From an uncultured bacterium (GTDB lineage: Bacteria > Planctomycetota > Phycisphaerae > Phycisphaerales > SM1A02), in NCBI GenBank assembly GCA_903938205.1, contig CAJACJ010000202.1:1-8066 (forward strand): a stretch of DNA of 8,066 nucleotides, read 5' to 3'. The notes beneath the pieces are model-generated. The model saw only the letters and a program-made list of their open reading frames with translations. It did not search any database and had not been told where the DNA came from. Every line of letters begins with the position of its first letter. Position 1 is the first letter of the stretch. Below are positions 1 through 7,687 of this stretch, one piece after another. The position numbers and the translations under genes were made by a program.

Positions 1-2288
<2,288 letters not shown>

Positions 2289-2294
2289 TCGACC

Positions 2295-2350
2295 GGATCC
2301 CGTCGTTGTTCCTAGTCCAATGCAAATTGAAACTAGTGGCAACCGGATCC
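2295..2350 (+). other. 23S-5S spacer hairpin 1
   Basis: Stepped inverted repeat just after the 23S end. GGATCC at 2295-2300 can pair with GGATCC at 2345-2350, GTTG at 2305-2308 with CAAC at 2340-2343, and CTAGT at 2312-2316 with ACTAG at 2332-2336, with G.U pairs between. The loop is about 15 nt. Because GGATCC is self-complementary, ACCGGATCC also appears as a 9-base direct repeat (2292-2300 and 2342-2350). It could be a processing or folding element of the pre-rRNA. The pairing is visible; the role is inferred. Confidence 0.5.
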
Positions 2351-2353
2351 TAT

Positions 2354-2392
2354 GCATCAAAGACATCTCGCTGGGCTTGGCCCAGTCGGTGC
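2354..2392 (+). other. 23S-5S spacer hairpin 2
   Basis: CTGGGC at 2371-2376 pairs with GCCCAG at 2380-2385 around a 3-nt loop. An outer GCATC/GGTGC pairing (2354-2358 with 2388-2392, one G.U) may extend it. There is no T-run behind it, so it is not an intrinsic terminator. It is a likely structural element of the rRNA spacer. Confidence 0.45.
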
Positions 2393-2423
2393 TTCAACTA
2401 AAATATCAATCAAACCATTGTCC

Positions 2424-2453
2424 TTCATTCGCGGGTGAAAGCCCTCGAATGAA
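2424..2453 (+). other. 23S-5S spacer hairpin 3, abutting 5S
   Basis: TTCATTCG at 2424-2431 pairs perfectly over 8 bp with CGAATGAA at 2446-2453. An inner GGG/CCC (2433-2435 with 2442-2444) closes a short loop. It ends one or two bases before the mature 5S, where a 5S maturation signal would be expected. No tRNA is present in the spacer. Confidence 0.5.
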
Positions 2454-2454
2454 T

Positions 2455-2565
2455 TTGTCGGTGACCTTACGTAGGAGGAAACACCTGATCCCATCCCGAA
2501 CTCAGAAGTGAAGATCCTGCGGCCAATGATACTGCACTGCGGGAAAGTAGGTGATCGCCGACTTT
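2455..2565 (+). rRNA. rrf: 5S ribosomal RNA
   Basis: 5S rRNA of about 110 nt. The closing helix I is visible as GTCGGTG at 2457-2463 pairing with CGCCGAC at 2556-2562, with one G.U. The universally conserved loop-B/C segment CATCCCGAACTCAGAAGTGAAG is present in shortened form around 2494-2513, followed by the GGGAAAGTAGGTGATCGCC helix IV/V strand. It sits about 165 nt after the 23S and directly before a strong terminator, so it is the last gene of the rRNA operon. The ends are approximate by 2 to 3 nt. Confidence 0.95.
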
Positions 2566-2567
2566 AC

Positions 2568-2607
2568 GAGCCCTGACGAGTCAAATCGTCAGGGCTCATT
2601 TGTTTTT
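2568..2607 (+). terminator. Intrinsic terminator of the rRNA operon
   Basis: A perfect 12-bp stem (GAGCCCTGACGA at 2568-2579, TCGTCAGGGCTC at 2586-2597) with a 6-nt loop, followed by ATTTGTTTTT. It starts within a few bases of the 5S 3' end. This is a textbook rho-independent terminator and separates the rRNA operon from the downstream protein genes. Confidence 0.95.
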
Positions 2608-2612
2608 AATTG

Positions 2613-2642
2613 TTTACATATTTTATTATTCGTTGCTACTAT
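2613..2642 (+). promoter_or_regulatory. Candidate sigma-70-type promoter for the first RRM gene
   Basis: TTTACA at 2613-2618 (5 of 6 to TTGACA) and TACTAT at 2637-2642 (4 of 6 to TATAAT), spaced 18 bp, in an AT-rich stretch directly after the rRNA terminator. It would give a leader of about 55-60 nt. Other AT-rich hexamers nearby, such as TTTAAT at 2643, make the exact site uncertain. Confidence 0.3.
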
Positions 2643-2705
2643 TTTAATATTCCGGCTCTGGTGTTGTTTGGCTTTGATCTATTCAACAATTTAGGGCTAT
2701 TTACT

Positions 2706-3338
2706 ATGGCAATGTTTAAAATTTACGTTGGAAACCTTGACTACAAAGTCACTGTTGAGCATTTAAAGCCTCTGTTCGAGCCATTTGGTGAGCTTGATGA
2801 AATCACCATTGCTGTTGATGCAGATGGCAAGAGCCGTGGCTTTGCCATTGTTTTATTTAAAGACAAATTGAAGGGGCTGCTTGCAATTGAAACGCTTGCG
2901 GAGAAAAAAGTTTTAGGGCGTTCGATTTTAATTACTGAGGCCTTGAAGAAAGGCAAGAAATTAAAGCCAGAAGTGAAGAAGCCTGAAGTTCGTCAAGGAC
3001 CATTTGGGCCGAAATTTAGACCAGATGGTGCAAAGCCAATGGGTGGTTCTGGTCTTCGAAGTGGCGCAACTCCGCGACTTGGTGGTGCTGGCGGAAGCCG
3101 GCCAACTTCAAGTCGAAATCCGCGACGTGCAAGTGGTGCGGCTGGTGGTAGTGGCTTTCGACCAACTCCAGGTGGATCGCCTTCGGGACCTGGTACTGGC
3201 GGCACTACGGGTGGACCAAGAAGTTTTCCAAGCGGAAATGTTCGACCCCCGCGCCCATTGGGTGGACCTGGTCCGTCGGCACCTGATTCTCGACCTTCTG
3301 TGGACCCAAAGCCTAAAAACGACCTTGAAAACAAGTGA
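2706..3338 (+). CDS. Single-RRM RNA-binding protein with Gly/Pro/Arg-rich tail
   Basis: 210 aa. One RNA recognition motif fills residues 4 to about 80. RNP2 is IYVGNL at 6-11. RNP1 is RGFAIVLF at 44-51, where the second aromatic contact position holds Ile48 instead of Phe or Tyr. A lysine-rich hinge (81-92) leads into a tail of about 115 residues dominated by Gly, Pro, Ser, Arg and Thr, with almost no aromatics and probably disordered. It is presumably a cytoplasmic RNA-binding protein of the bacterial Rbp type; its targets cannot be read from sequence. ATG 2706 is chosen because the RRM begins just after it and AGGG at 2693-2696 lies 9 nt upstream. A TTG at 2610 in frame would add 32 hydrophobic residues unlike any RRM protein. 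ATG 2712 is an alternative start. The gene is monocistronic, between the rRNA terminator and an A+T-rich intergenic region. Family certain, cellular role unknown. Confidence 0.88.
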   Translation: MAMFKIYVGNLDYKVTVEHLKPLFEPFGELDEITIAVDADGKSRGFAIVLFKDKLKGLLAIETLAEKKVLGRSILITEALKKGKKLKPEVKKPEVRQGPFGPKFRPDGAKPMGGSGLRSGATPRLGGAGGSRPTSSRNPRRASGAAGGSGFRPTPGGSPSGPGTGGTTGGPRSFPSGNVRPPRPLGGPGPSAPDSRPSVDPKPKNDLENK

Positions 3339-3339
3339 T

Positions 3340-3420
3340 TTTTGATTTAATTTCTTTATATTTCAACTAAATCATCAAAAGCATCAATTTGGGGTTGTAA
3401 TTGTGATATGCTTTGTTTTC
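3340..3420 (+). promoter_or_regulatory. Intergenic hairpins with overlapping extended -10 candidate
   Basis: Two imperfect inverted repeats follow the first RRM stop. TTTTGATTTA (3340-3349) pairs with TAAAT and CAAAA (3368-3380, small bulge). AGCATCAATT (3380-3389) pairs with AATTG (3399-3403) and ATGCT (3408-3412, 4-nt bulge), with TTGTTTTC behind it. The second could be a weak terminator for the first RRM gene. The same bases contain TGATATGCT at 3404-3412, which fits an extended -10 (TGn plus TATGCT) and would start the second RRM transcript near 3419. No good -35 is visible. The two readings cannot be separated by eye. Confidence 0.3.
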
Positions 3421-3455
3421 TAACTTTGGCTCAGGTTCGAAGCTGGTGTTCAGTT

Positions 3456-3507
3456 CCGTTCTTGAATCACGCTATACGGCCGCGACGGTCGTTTACTAGT
3501 AGGACGG
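3456..3507 (+). promoter_or_regulatory. Structured leader that can pair the Shine-Dalgarno of the second RRM gene
   Basis: The ribosome binding site AGGACGG (3501-3507) is complementary over 7 positions, one of them G.U, to CCGTTCT at 3456-3462. Between them lies a compact hairpin, ACGGCCG (3476-3482) with CGGTCGT (3486-3492), 7 bp with one G.U and a 3-nt loop. The outer pairing would hide the Shine-Dalgarno and has a large asymmetric internal loop (13 by 8 nt), so it should be marginally stable. That suits translational or temperature control, which is inference. Confidence 0.35.
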
Positions 3508-3513
3508 TTGAAC

Positions 3514-3897
3514 ATGTTTCGGATCTATGTCGGCAACTTAAATTTTCGTACGACGGATGAAATTTTGCGAGCAGCTTTTGAGGCTCACGGTGAAGTACAA
3601 GAAGTGTACATTGGAACTGATCGGGAAACCGGTCGTTCACGTGGCTTCGGCTTCGTGACAATGACAGATAAAACAGCGGGCGAAGCAGCTATCGCAGCAA
3701 TCAACGGCTCACAAGTCGATGGTCGCGCGATTGTTGTGAATGAAGCTCAGCCTCGTCCACCGCGCACAGAGCGTGGCGGCGGCGGCGGTGGTGGTGGCTA
3801 CGGTGGCGGCGGCGGTGGCGGCGGCGGCGGTTTCCGCGGCGGTCGTGGCGGCGGCGGTGGCGGTGGCGGCGGCTATGGCCGTGGCTCACGCGACTAA
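3514..3897 (+). CDS. Glycine-rich single-RRM RNA-binding protein
   Basis: 127 aa. A canonical RRM spans residues 3 to about 78, with RNP2 IYVGNL at 4-9 and RNP1 RGFGFVTM at 43-50. Both exposed aromatics of RNP1 (Phe45, Phe47) are present, unlike in the upstream paralogue. After a short PRPPR linker, residues 88 to 124 are almost all glycine, broken by single Tyr, Phe and Arg residues (YGG, FRGGRGG, YGRG), and the protein ends SRD. This architecture matches the cyanobacterial Rbp and plant GRP type of RNA chaperone, several of which are cold-induced; induction here is not shown. ATG 3514 is preferred because AGGA at 3501-3504 lies 9 nt upstream. The in-frame TTG at 3508 would sit almost on the Shine-Dalgarno. 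It is a single-gene unit with its own leader and a strong terminator, consistent with high expression. Confidence 0.93.
   Translation: MFRIYVGNLNFRTTDEILRAAFEAHGEVQEVYIGTDRETGRSRGFGFVTMTDKTAGEAAIAAINGSQVDGRAIVVNEAQPRPPRTERGGGGGGGGYGGGGGGGGGGFRGGRGGGGGGGGGYGRGSRD
3775..3885 (+). repeat. GGN triplet repeat encoding the polyglycine tail
   Basis: About 37 codons, nearly all GGC or GGT, interrupted by TAC/TAT, TTC, CGC/CGT. The longest uninterrupted glycine runs are about 8 to 10 codons. Such repeats are prone to slippage, in-frame length change and assembly error. The mix of GGC and GGT breaks up perfect repetition. Confidence 0.85.
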
Positions 3898-3923
3898 ATC
3901 ACGCTGATTCATTTTGAATTAAG

Positions 3924-3961
3924 ACGTCCGTCCCATTGCGGGGCGGACGTTTTTTATTTTT
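3924..3961 (+). terminator. Intrinsic terminator of the glycine-rich RRM gene
   Basis: An 11-bp stem, ACGTCCGTCCC (3924-3934) with GGGGCGGACGT (3940-3950) and one G.U, has a 5-nt loop and is followed by TTTTTATTTTT. It lies about 27 nt after the stop codon and separates the RRM gene from the operon that follows. Confidence 0.95.
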
Positions 3962-3975
3962 ACAACGGTATTTCA

Positions 3976-4034
3976 TTGTCAAGCACCTTGACTCTGGTAC
4001 ATATAAGTTTGCAGCATTTGACTATTATTCAAAC
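3976..4034 (+). promoter_or_regulatory. Weak promoter candidate for the FHA-ATPase operon
   Basis: TATAAG at 4002-4007 (5 of 6 to TATAAT) has TTGTCA at 3976-3981 upstream, but at a poor 20-bp spacing; TTGACT at 3988-3993 is too close. A start near 4014 would leave a leader of only about 20 nt before the GTG at 4035. GTTTG (4007-4011) and CAAAC (4030-4034) can pair immediately before the start codon. No Shine-Dalgarno is visible. Some promoter must lie in this gap because a strong terminator precedes it. Confidence 0.25.
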
Positions 4035-5918
4035 GTGCCATTTCTAGAGGTTAAAGGCGGTCCTAAGCCCCATCGCATCGAACTTGATGGTTCGGTCGTT
4101 TCATTTGGTCGACTGCCTGGAAATGTTGTGGTCGTGGATGATTCGTCTCTATCTCGAAAGCATTGTGTCATAGAGTTCGTGGATAATGCGTGGCAAGTCC
4201 GAGATTTGGAAAGCCGCAATGGAACACGTGTGAATGGCGGAAAGATTTCGTTGCGGCGGTTGCGCAATCTGGATGTCATAAAGATTGGAAAATTGGAAAT
4301 ATGTTTTATTTCGCCGGAGGACGCTGTGCTGAAGGCGGGTCCGAAAGAGAATGACCCAGAGCAGGACACGTCCTTAAAAACAGGTCAATTGCCTGTTCAG
4401 AATGCGAAAGCTGCAGCAGACCTTTCCTTCAATGAAAGTTTGCCATCAATTCCGCTTGCCCGGGCTGAAAATGTTTCAAGAGATCGACCGAAGCAAAAAG
4501 TGGCTTTACCTGGGATGGATATTGCGGCAAAGGATCAAACTGTTTCACACAAGGCTGCTCCGGTGGCAAACACAATTGATATTGATTTGAATTCCGTGGT
4601 CGGCGCGGGTTCTCTAGGCAATGATCCTGAATCGCGCTTGCGCAAGATCTGCAATGAATCTCCCGAGAAGCCATTCGAAGCGTCCGACATTTCTTTAGTT
4701 GACATGCGCGGACAGATCGTGCATCAGGCTGCCGCCATGGGTGGAGATGACGATGATGACGCCAGCGAAAGTATTCGCGTGTTTCGTTTGGTGTTGCTCA
4801 CCGCGCTTCGTAGTCGCGCGAGTGATGTTCATGTGGAGCCGCGCATGGACCGCGCCACCATTCGGTTGCGTGTTGATGGAATGATGGTTTTAGCTGCGGA
4901 AATACCGCTTGATTTGCTGCGGAGACTTTTGGGAATGGTGAAAATTTTGTGCCAGATTGACACAAGCCTGAAGTCACAAGTGCAGGATGGACATTTCAGC
5001 ACGATGACCAAGGGGCGGCGTGTAGATTTCCGAGTCAGTTTGACGCCCGCGGTACATGGACAGAAATTGGTACTGCGCGTTTTGGATACTTCCAATAGTC
5101 CAACGCGATTGCATGAGCTTGGCGTGTTGCCATGGATGTACGAAAAATTGCGCACCATGGCCAACCGCGATTCGGGCATGGTGTTGGCCTGCGGGCCAAC
5201 TGGTAGTGGCAAAACCACCACGTTGTATTCATGCTTGCGTGAGATCGATGTGGAAACTCGCAACGCAATCACCATTGAGGATCCCGTTGAGTATTACTTG
5301 GAGGGTTGCACGCAAATACCAATTGATCACAAACAGGGGAACACCTTCGCCAATATTTTAAGAAGCGTTCTGCGGCAAGATCCAGATGTTATTTTTGTGG
5401 GGGAAATCCGTGACATCGAAACCGCGCAAGTAGCCATGCAGGCGGCCATGACTGGACACTTGGTGTATTCAACGGTGCATTCGCGTGATTCCATGGGAGC
5501 CATATTCCGCCTGCTTGATTTGGGAGTGGAGTCGTATTTGGTTGCGAACGCGATCAATTTAATCGTGGCGCAGCGATTATGCAGGTCTTTGTGCTTGAAT
5601 TGTCGCAAGGCGGTTAGGCTGACTTCGCAACAATTATTAAAGATGGGGCGCGCCGCGGACGGCATGCCAAGTATTTATGCTCCTTTGGGTTGTGGCTCAT
5701 GTTTGGGTACGGGCTACCGTGGTCGCCGGGCGTTGTTGGAGTTGTTGGAATTTTCAGATGGCGTTCGCGATGTTGTTTTGAAGCGACCAACTATCTCGGA
5801 TTTGCGAAATGTTCTAGAGCAAGGTCATTACATCACGCTGCAAAAGTTTGGATTCCAATTGGTGGCTCAAGGCGTGACTAGTTTTGAAGAGGTTGAACGA
5901 GTGGCTGGGGGAGACTAA
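4035..5918 (+). CDS. FHA domain fused to GspE/PilB-type secretion or pilus ATPase
   Basis: 627 aa from GTG 4035. Residues 1 to about 95 form an FHA domain with all signature residues: Gly25-Arg26, Ser40-Arg41-x-His43 and Asn62-Gly63, the phosphothreonine-peptide pocket. A low-complexity linker of about 150 residues follows, ending in Asp238-242. Then comes the type II/IV secretion ATPase: the N2 motif SDVHVEP (263-269), Walker A GPTGSGKT (387-394), Asp box TIEDPVE (413-419), Walker B with DPDVIFVGEIRD (449-460), His box GHLVYSTVH (474-482) and the zinc cysteines Cys520/523 and Cys553/556. This is the cytoplasmic motor for pseudopilus or pilus assembly. The usual GspE/PilB N-terminal domain is absent and FHA takes its place. 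GTG 4035 is chosen because FHA proteins typically begin with a sequence like (M)PFLEVKGG; the longer frame starts from a TTG inside the upstream terminator loop. No other secretion gene is visible. First gene of a packed operon. Confidence 0.93.
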   Translation: MPFLEVKGGPKPHRIELDGSVVSFGRLPGNVVVVDDSSLSRKHCVIEFVDNAWQVRDLESRNGTRVNGGKISLRRLRNLDVIKIGKLEICFISPEDAVLKAGPKENDPEQDTSLKTGQLPVQNAKAAADLSFNESLPSIPLARAENVSRDRPKQKVALPGMDIAAKDQTVSHKAAPVANTIDIDLNSVVGAGSLGNDPESRLRKICNESPEKPFEASDISLVDMRGQIVHQAAAMGGDDDDDASESIRVFRLVLLTALRSRASDVHVEPRMDRATIRLRVDGMMVLAAEIPLDLLRRLLGMVKILCQIDTSLKSQVQDGHFSTMTKGRRVDFRVSLTPAVHGQKLVLRVLDTSNSPTRLHELGVLPWMYEKLRTMANRDSGMVLACGPTGSGKTTTLYSCLREIDVETRNAITIEDPVEYYLEGCTQIPIDHKQGNTFANILRSVLRQDPDVIFVGEIRDIETAQVAMQAAMTGHLVYSTVHSRDSMGAIFRLLDLGVESYLVANAINLIVAQRLCRSLCLNCRKAVRLTSQQLLKMGRAADGMPSIYAPLGCGSCLGTGYRGRRALLELLEFSDGVRDVVLKRPTISDLRNVLEQGHYITLQKFGFQLVAQGVTSFEEVERVAGGD

Positions 5919-6419
5919 GTGGCCGATCCATTTCAACTACTTGGCTTGACATGTTCGTGGCGTTTAACAGCTGATGAAATTCGCGCCGCGCAAAGAAAAT
6001 GTTCGATCGTGTCGCATCCTGATCGGCAAACGGAGGCGGTTGGTCGCGCCAACGCGCTTCACAAATCTTCAATGATTAATGCGGCGGCAAGTGAACTTTT
6101 AGATTCGCTTTCACGAGGTAACGCTATTTTACAGGCGCTTGCGCCTGACCCAAGGCCTTTAGAGCCAAAGCAAAATCCATCTTTTTTAATGCGCATGATG
6201 GAGTTGCGTGAAGCCGTTGATAGCGCGGGCGACGACGCACAAGCCCGCACCGCGATTACGGAGGAAGTTGCCTTAGAGTTGCGCGCAATTGAATTGGAAA
6301 CAGATGCCGCCATGCGCGCGTTGATCACACGCCCGGAAGTTGAAACATGGAGTGCCGCATTTGACGCGCTGAACAGGCTTCGAGCCATGCGCCGTGCGCA
6401 TGAAGAGTGCGCGCGATGA
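5919..6419 (+). CDS. hscB: HscB-like J-domain co-chaperone
   Basis: 166 aa, close to the usual HscB length of about 170. The N-terminal J-domain has the essential HPD tripeptide at 33-35, here HPDR rather than HPDK, and an INAAASELLDSLSRGNAIL stretch matching the INxAYxxLxxPxxRAxYLL of HscB. The C-terminal helical domain carries FLM at 89-91 and MELREAVD at 94-101, the HscB motif that contacts the Fe-S scaffold IscU in the known family. The role would be delivering IscU to an Hsp70 (HscA or DnaK) in the cytoplasm. The gene starts with GTG on the base after the ATPase TAA, with GGGGGAG at 5907-5913 as ribosome binding site, so the two are probably translationally coupled. No iscS, iscU, hscA or fdx is in view, which is atypical. 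The divergent J-domain leaves open another Hsp70 partner role. Confidence 0.85.
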   Translation: MADPFQLLGLTCSWRLTADEIRAAQRKCSIVSHPDRQTEAVGRANALHKSSMINAAASELLDSLSRGNAILQALAPDPRPLEPKQNPSFLMRMMELREAVDSAGDDAQARTAITEEVALELRAIELETDAAMRALITRPEVETWSAAFDALNRLRAMRRAHEECAR

Positions 6420-7687
6420 CCATTGGACCGATTGAAATCATTTTGTTTTTGGCGCTACTTCCAATGGTGGCCACAAGCGCTTTCGCATCATGTTCAGAGA
6501 CAGTTCTATTTGGATTGCGCCAAGCGGACAGGGAAAAGTTGCGACGTGAACGGCCGGCGACCGCACGTCGAGTGGATGAATTATTGAGGGAGCCGCGTGG
6601 ATTATTGGTGACGGTGTTGTTCATCAATATGACTGCAAACACCTTGTTTTTTGTCATTTCCAGCGGCATCATTTTAATGTCCAATTCGTCTCCGCTGGTC
6701 GAATTCGTATTCGCGCTTTTTTCCTTGGTGGTGCTTGTGATCGTAGGTGAAACATTGCCAAAATTGGTTGGCAATGTTGCGCGGGTACAACTCGCTGGTG
6801 TTTTGTCGGCACCTTTGCTTTTCGTCCATCGTGTTGTGGGTCCTATTCGAAGTTTGTTGGATATTGGAATTGTGTCGCCACTGTCGCGCTTGGTTGGTGT
6901 CGCTCAAAGTAGCGGTGTTTCAATGACCGATGTCCAAGAGTTGGTCGGACAGAATTCCAAGTCAGGGGTATTGCGAAGCGAGGAAGCCGGCGCGTTGAAG
7001 CGCGTGATTCGATTGCAAGAGAGACAGGTTCGCGATCTCATGACGGCGCGCGTTTTTGTGGCTTCAATCCGCAGCGACGCAACATATGAACAAGTCTTCG
7101 CCATGGTGAAATCATCACGGCGCACGCGCTTGATTGTTGTTGATCCAGATCTTGATCACATTGCCGGCTATTTGGATGCGCGAAATTTTTTATTGGATGC
7201 CCGTGGTGCCAATACTCCCGTGCATTCGCACATTCGAAAAATTGGATTTATTCCCGAGTTGGCAACGGTTGGACAACTTCTTGAGTGGTTTGAGCGCGAA
7301 GGAGAAAGAAGCGCGGTCGTTGTGGATGAATTTGGCGGCACCGCGGGCGTGGTGAGTTTGCGTGACGCGGTTGGTGAAGTTTCTGGGGAAGTTTCCAGCG
7401 AATGGGCAAATGAACCTGGCATCACGCTTGACGCGAATGGTTGGTGGCGAATGCCAGGCGATACGGATCTAGCTTTGGCGGCCGAACGTTTGCAAGTGGC
7501 GTTGCCCGAATCTGAATCCGCCACGCTTGGTGGATTTTTCATGGAGCATTTGAATCGTGTGCCGCAAGCCAATGACTCACTTGAAATCCACGGGTTGGAA
7601 ATGATTGTTGAAAGCATGGAACGCAATCGAGTGCTTTGGATAAAGGCGCGTCGCCTAGATGAACGTTCACGGGACTTTAAACAATGA
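6416..7687 (+). CDS. CNNM/CorC-family membrane protein (DUF21, CBS pair, CorC_HlyC domain)
   Basis: 423 aa, the usual size. The DUF21/CNNM membrane domain has hydrophobic segments near residues 5-25, 60-85 and 92-112, with the family marks SETVLFGL (27-34) and GETLPK (111-116). A CBS pair follows (about 199-325) with DEFGGTAGVVSL at 304-315, then a C-terminal CorC_HlyC-type domain to about 410. Family members are linked to Mg2+ or Co2+ export, Na+-coupled transport or membrane-stress tolerance; the substrate is not predictable here. After DEFGGTAG the usual (T)xED reads SLRD, a departure from the common acidic pair. ATG 6416 overlaps the hscB stop as ATGA, with GAAGAG 8 nt upstream, so it is preferred over the in-frame GTG at 6407. 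Old names such as hemolysin C are misleading. Confidence 0.92.
   Translation: MTIGPIEIILFLALLPMVATSAFASCSETVLFGLRQADREKLRRERPATARRVDELLREPRGLLVTVLFINMTANTLFFVISSGIILMSNSSPLVEFVFALFSLVVLVIVGETLPKLVGNVARVQLAGVLSAPLLFVHRVVGPIRSLLDIGIVSPLSRLVGVAQSSGVSMTDVQELVGQNSKSGVLRSEEAGALKRVIRLQERQVRDLMTARVFVASIRSDATYEQVFAMVKSSRRTRLIVVDPDLDHIAGYLDARNFLLDARGANTPVHSHIRKIGFIPELATVGQLLEWFEREGERSAVVVDEFGGTAGVVSLRDAVGEVSGEVSSEWANEPGITLDANGWWRMPGDTDLALAAERLQVALPESESATLGGFFMEHLNRVPQANDSLEIHGLEMIVESMERNRVLWIKARRLDERSRDFKQ

Noticed and set aside
2292..2350. ACCGGATCC direct repeats as insertion-site duplications of a small mobile element
   Set aside because: The repeats are near-palindromic and fit a stem; the 41 nt between them are themselves an inverted repeat with no element-like content.
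2569..2698. AGCCCT in the rRNA terminator stem complementary to AGGGCT at the first RRM ribosome site
   Set aside because: Six bases only, and the two would share a transcript only on terminator read-through; most likely chance.
2610..2705. N-terminal hydrophobic extension of the first RRM protein from a TTG
   Set aside because: It begins in the rRNA terminator T-tract, would place the start before the likely promoter, and the RRM and an AGGG ribosome site fit ATG 2706.
2993..3345. Long overlapping frames opposite and beside the first RRM gene
   Set aside because: They are mirror products of the GC-biased Gly/Pro/Arg codons of the tail, with low-complexity translations and no start signals.
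3701..3889. His/Arg-rich reverse-strand frame over the glycine repeat
   Set aside because: It is the complement of GGN repeats read in another frame, a composition artefact.
4402..7355. Secondary frames inside the ATPase, co-chaperone and CNNM genes on both strands
   Set aside because: They overlap strongly supported genes in other frames and show no domain motifs.
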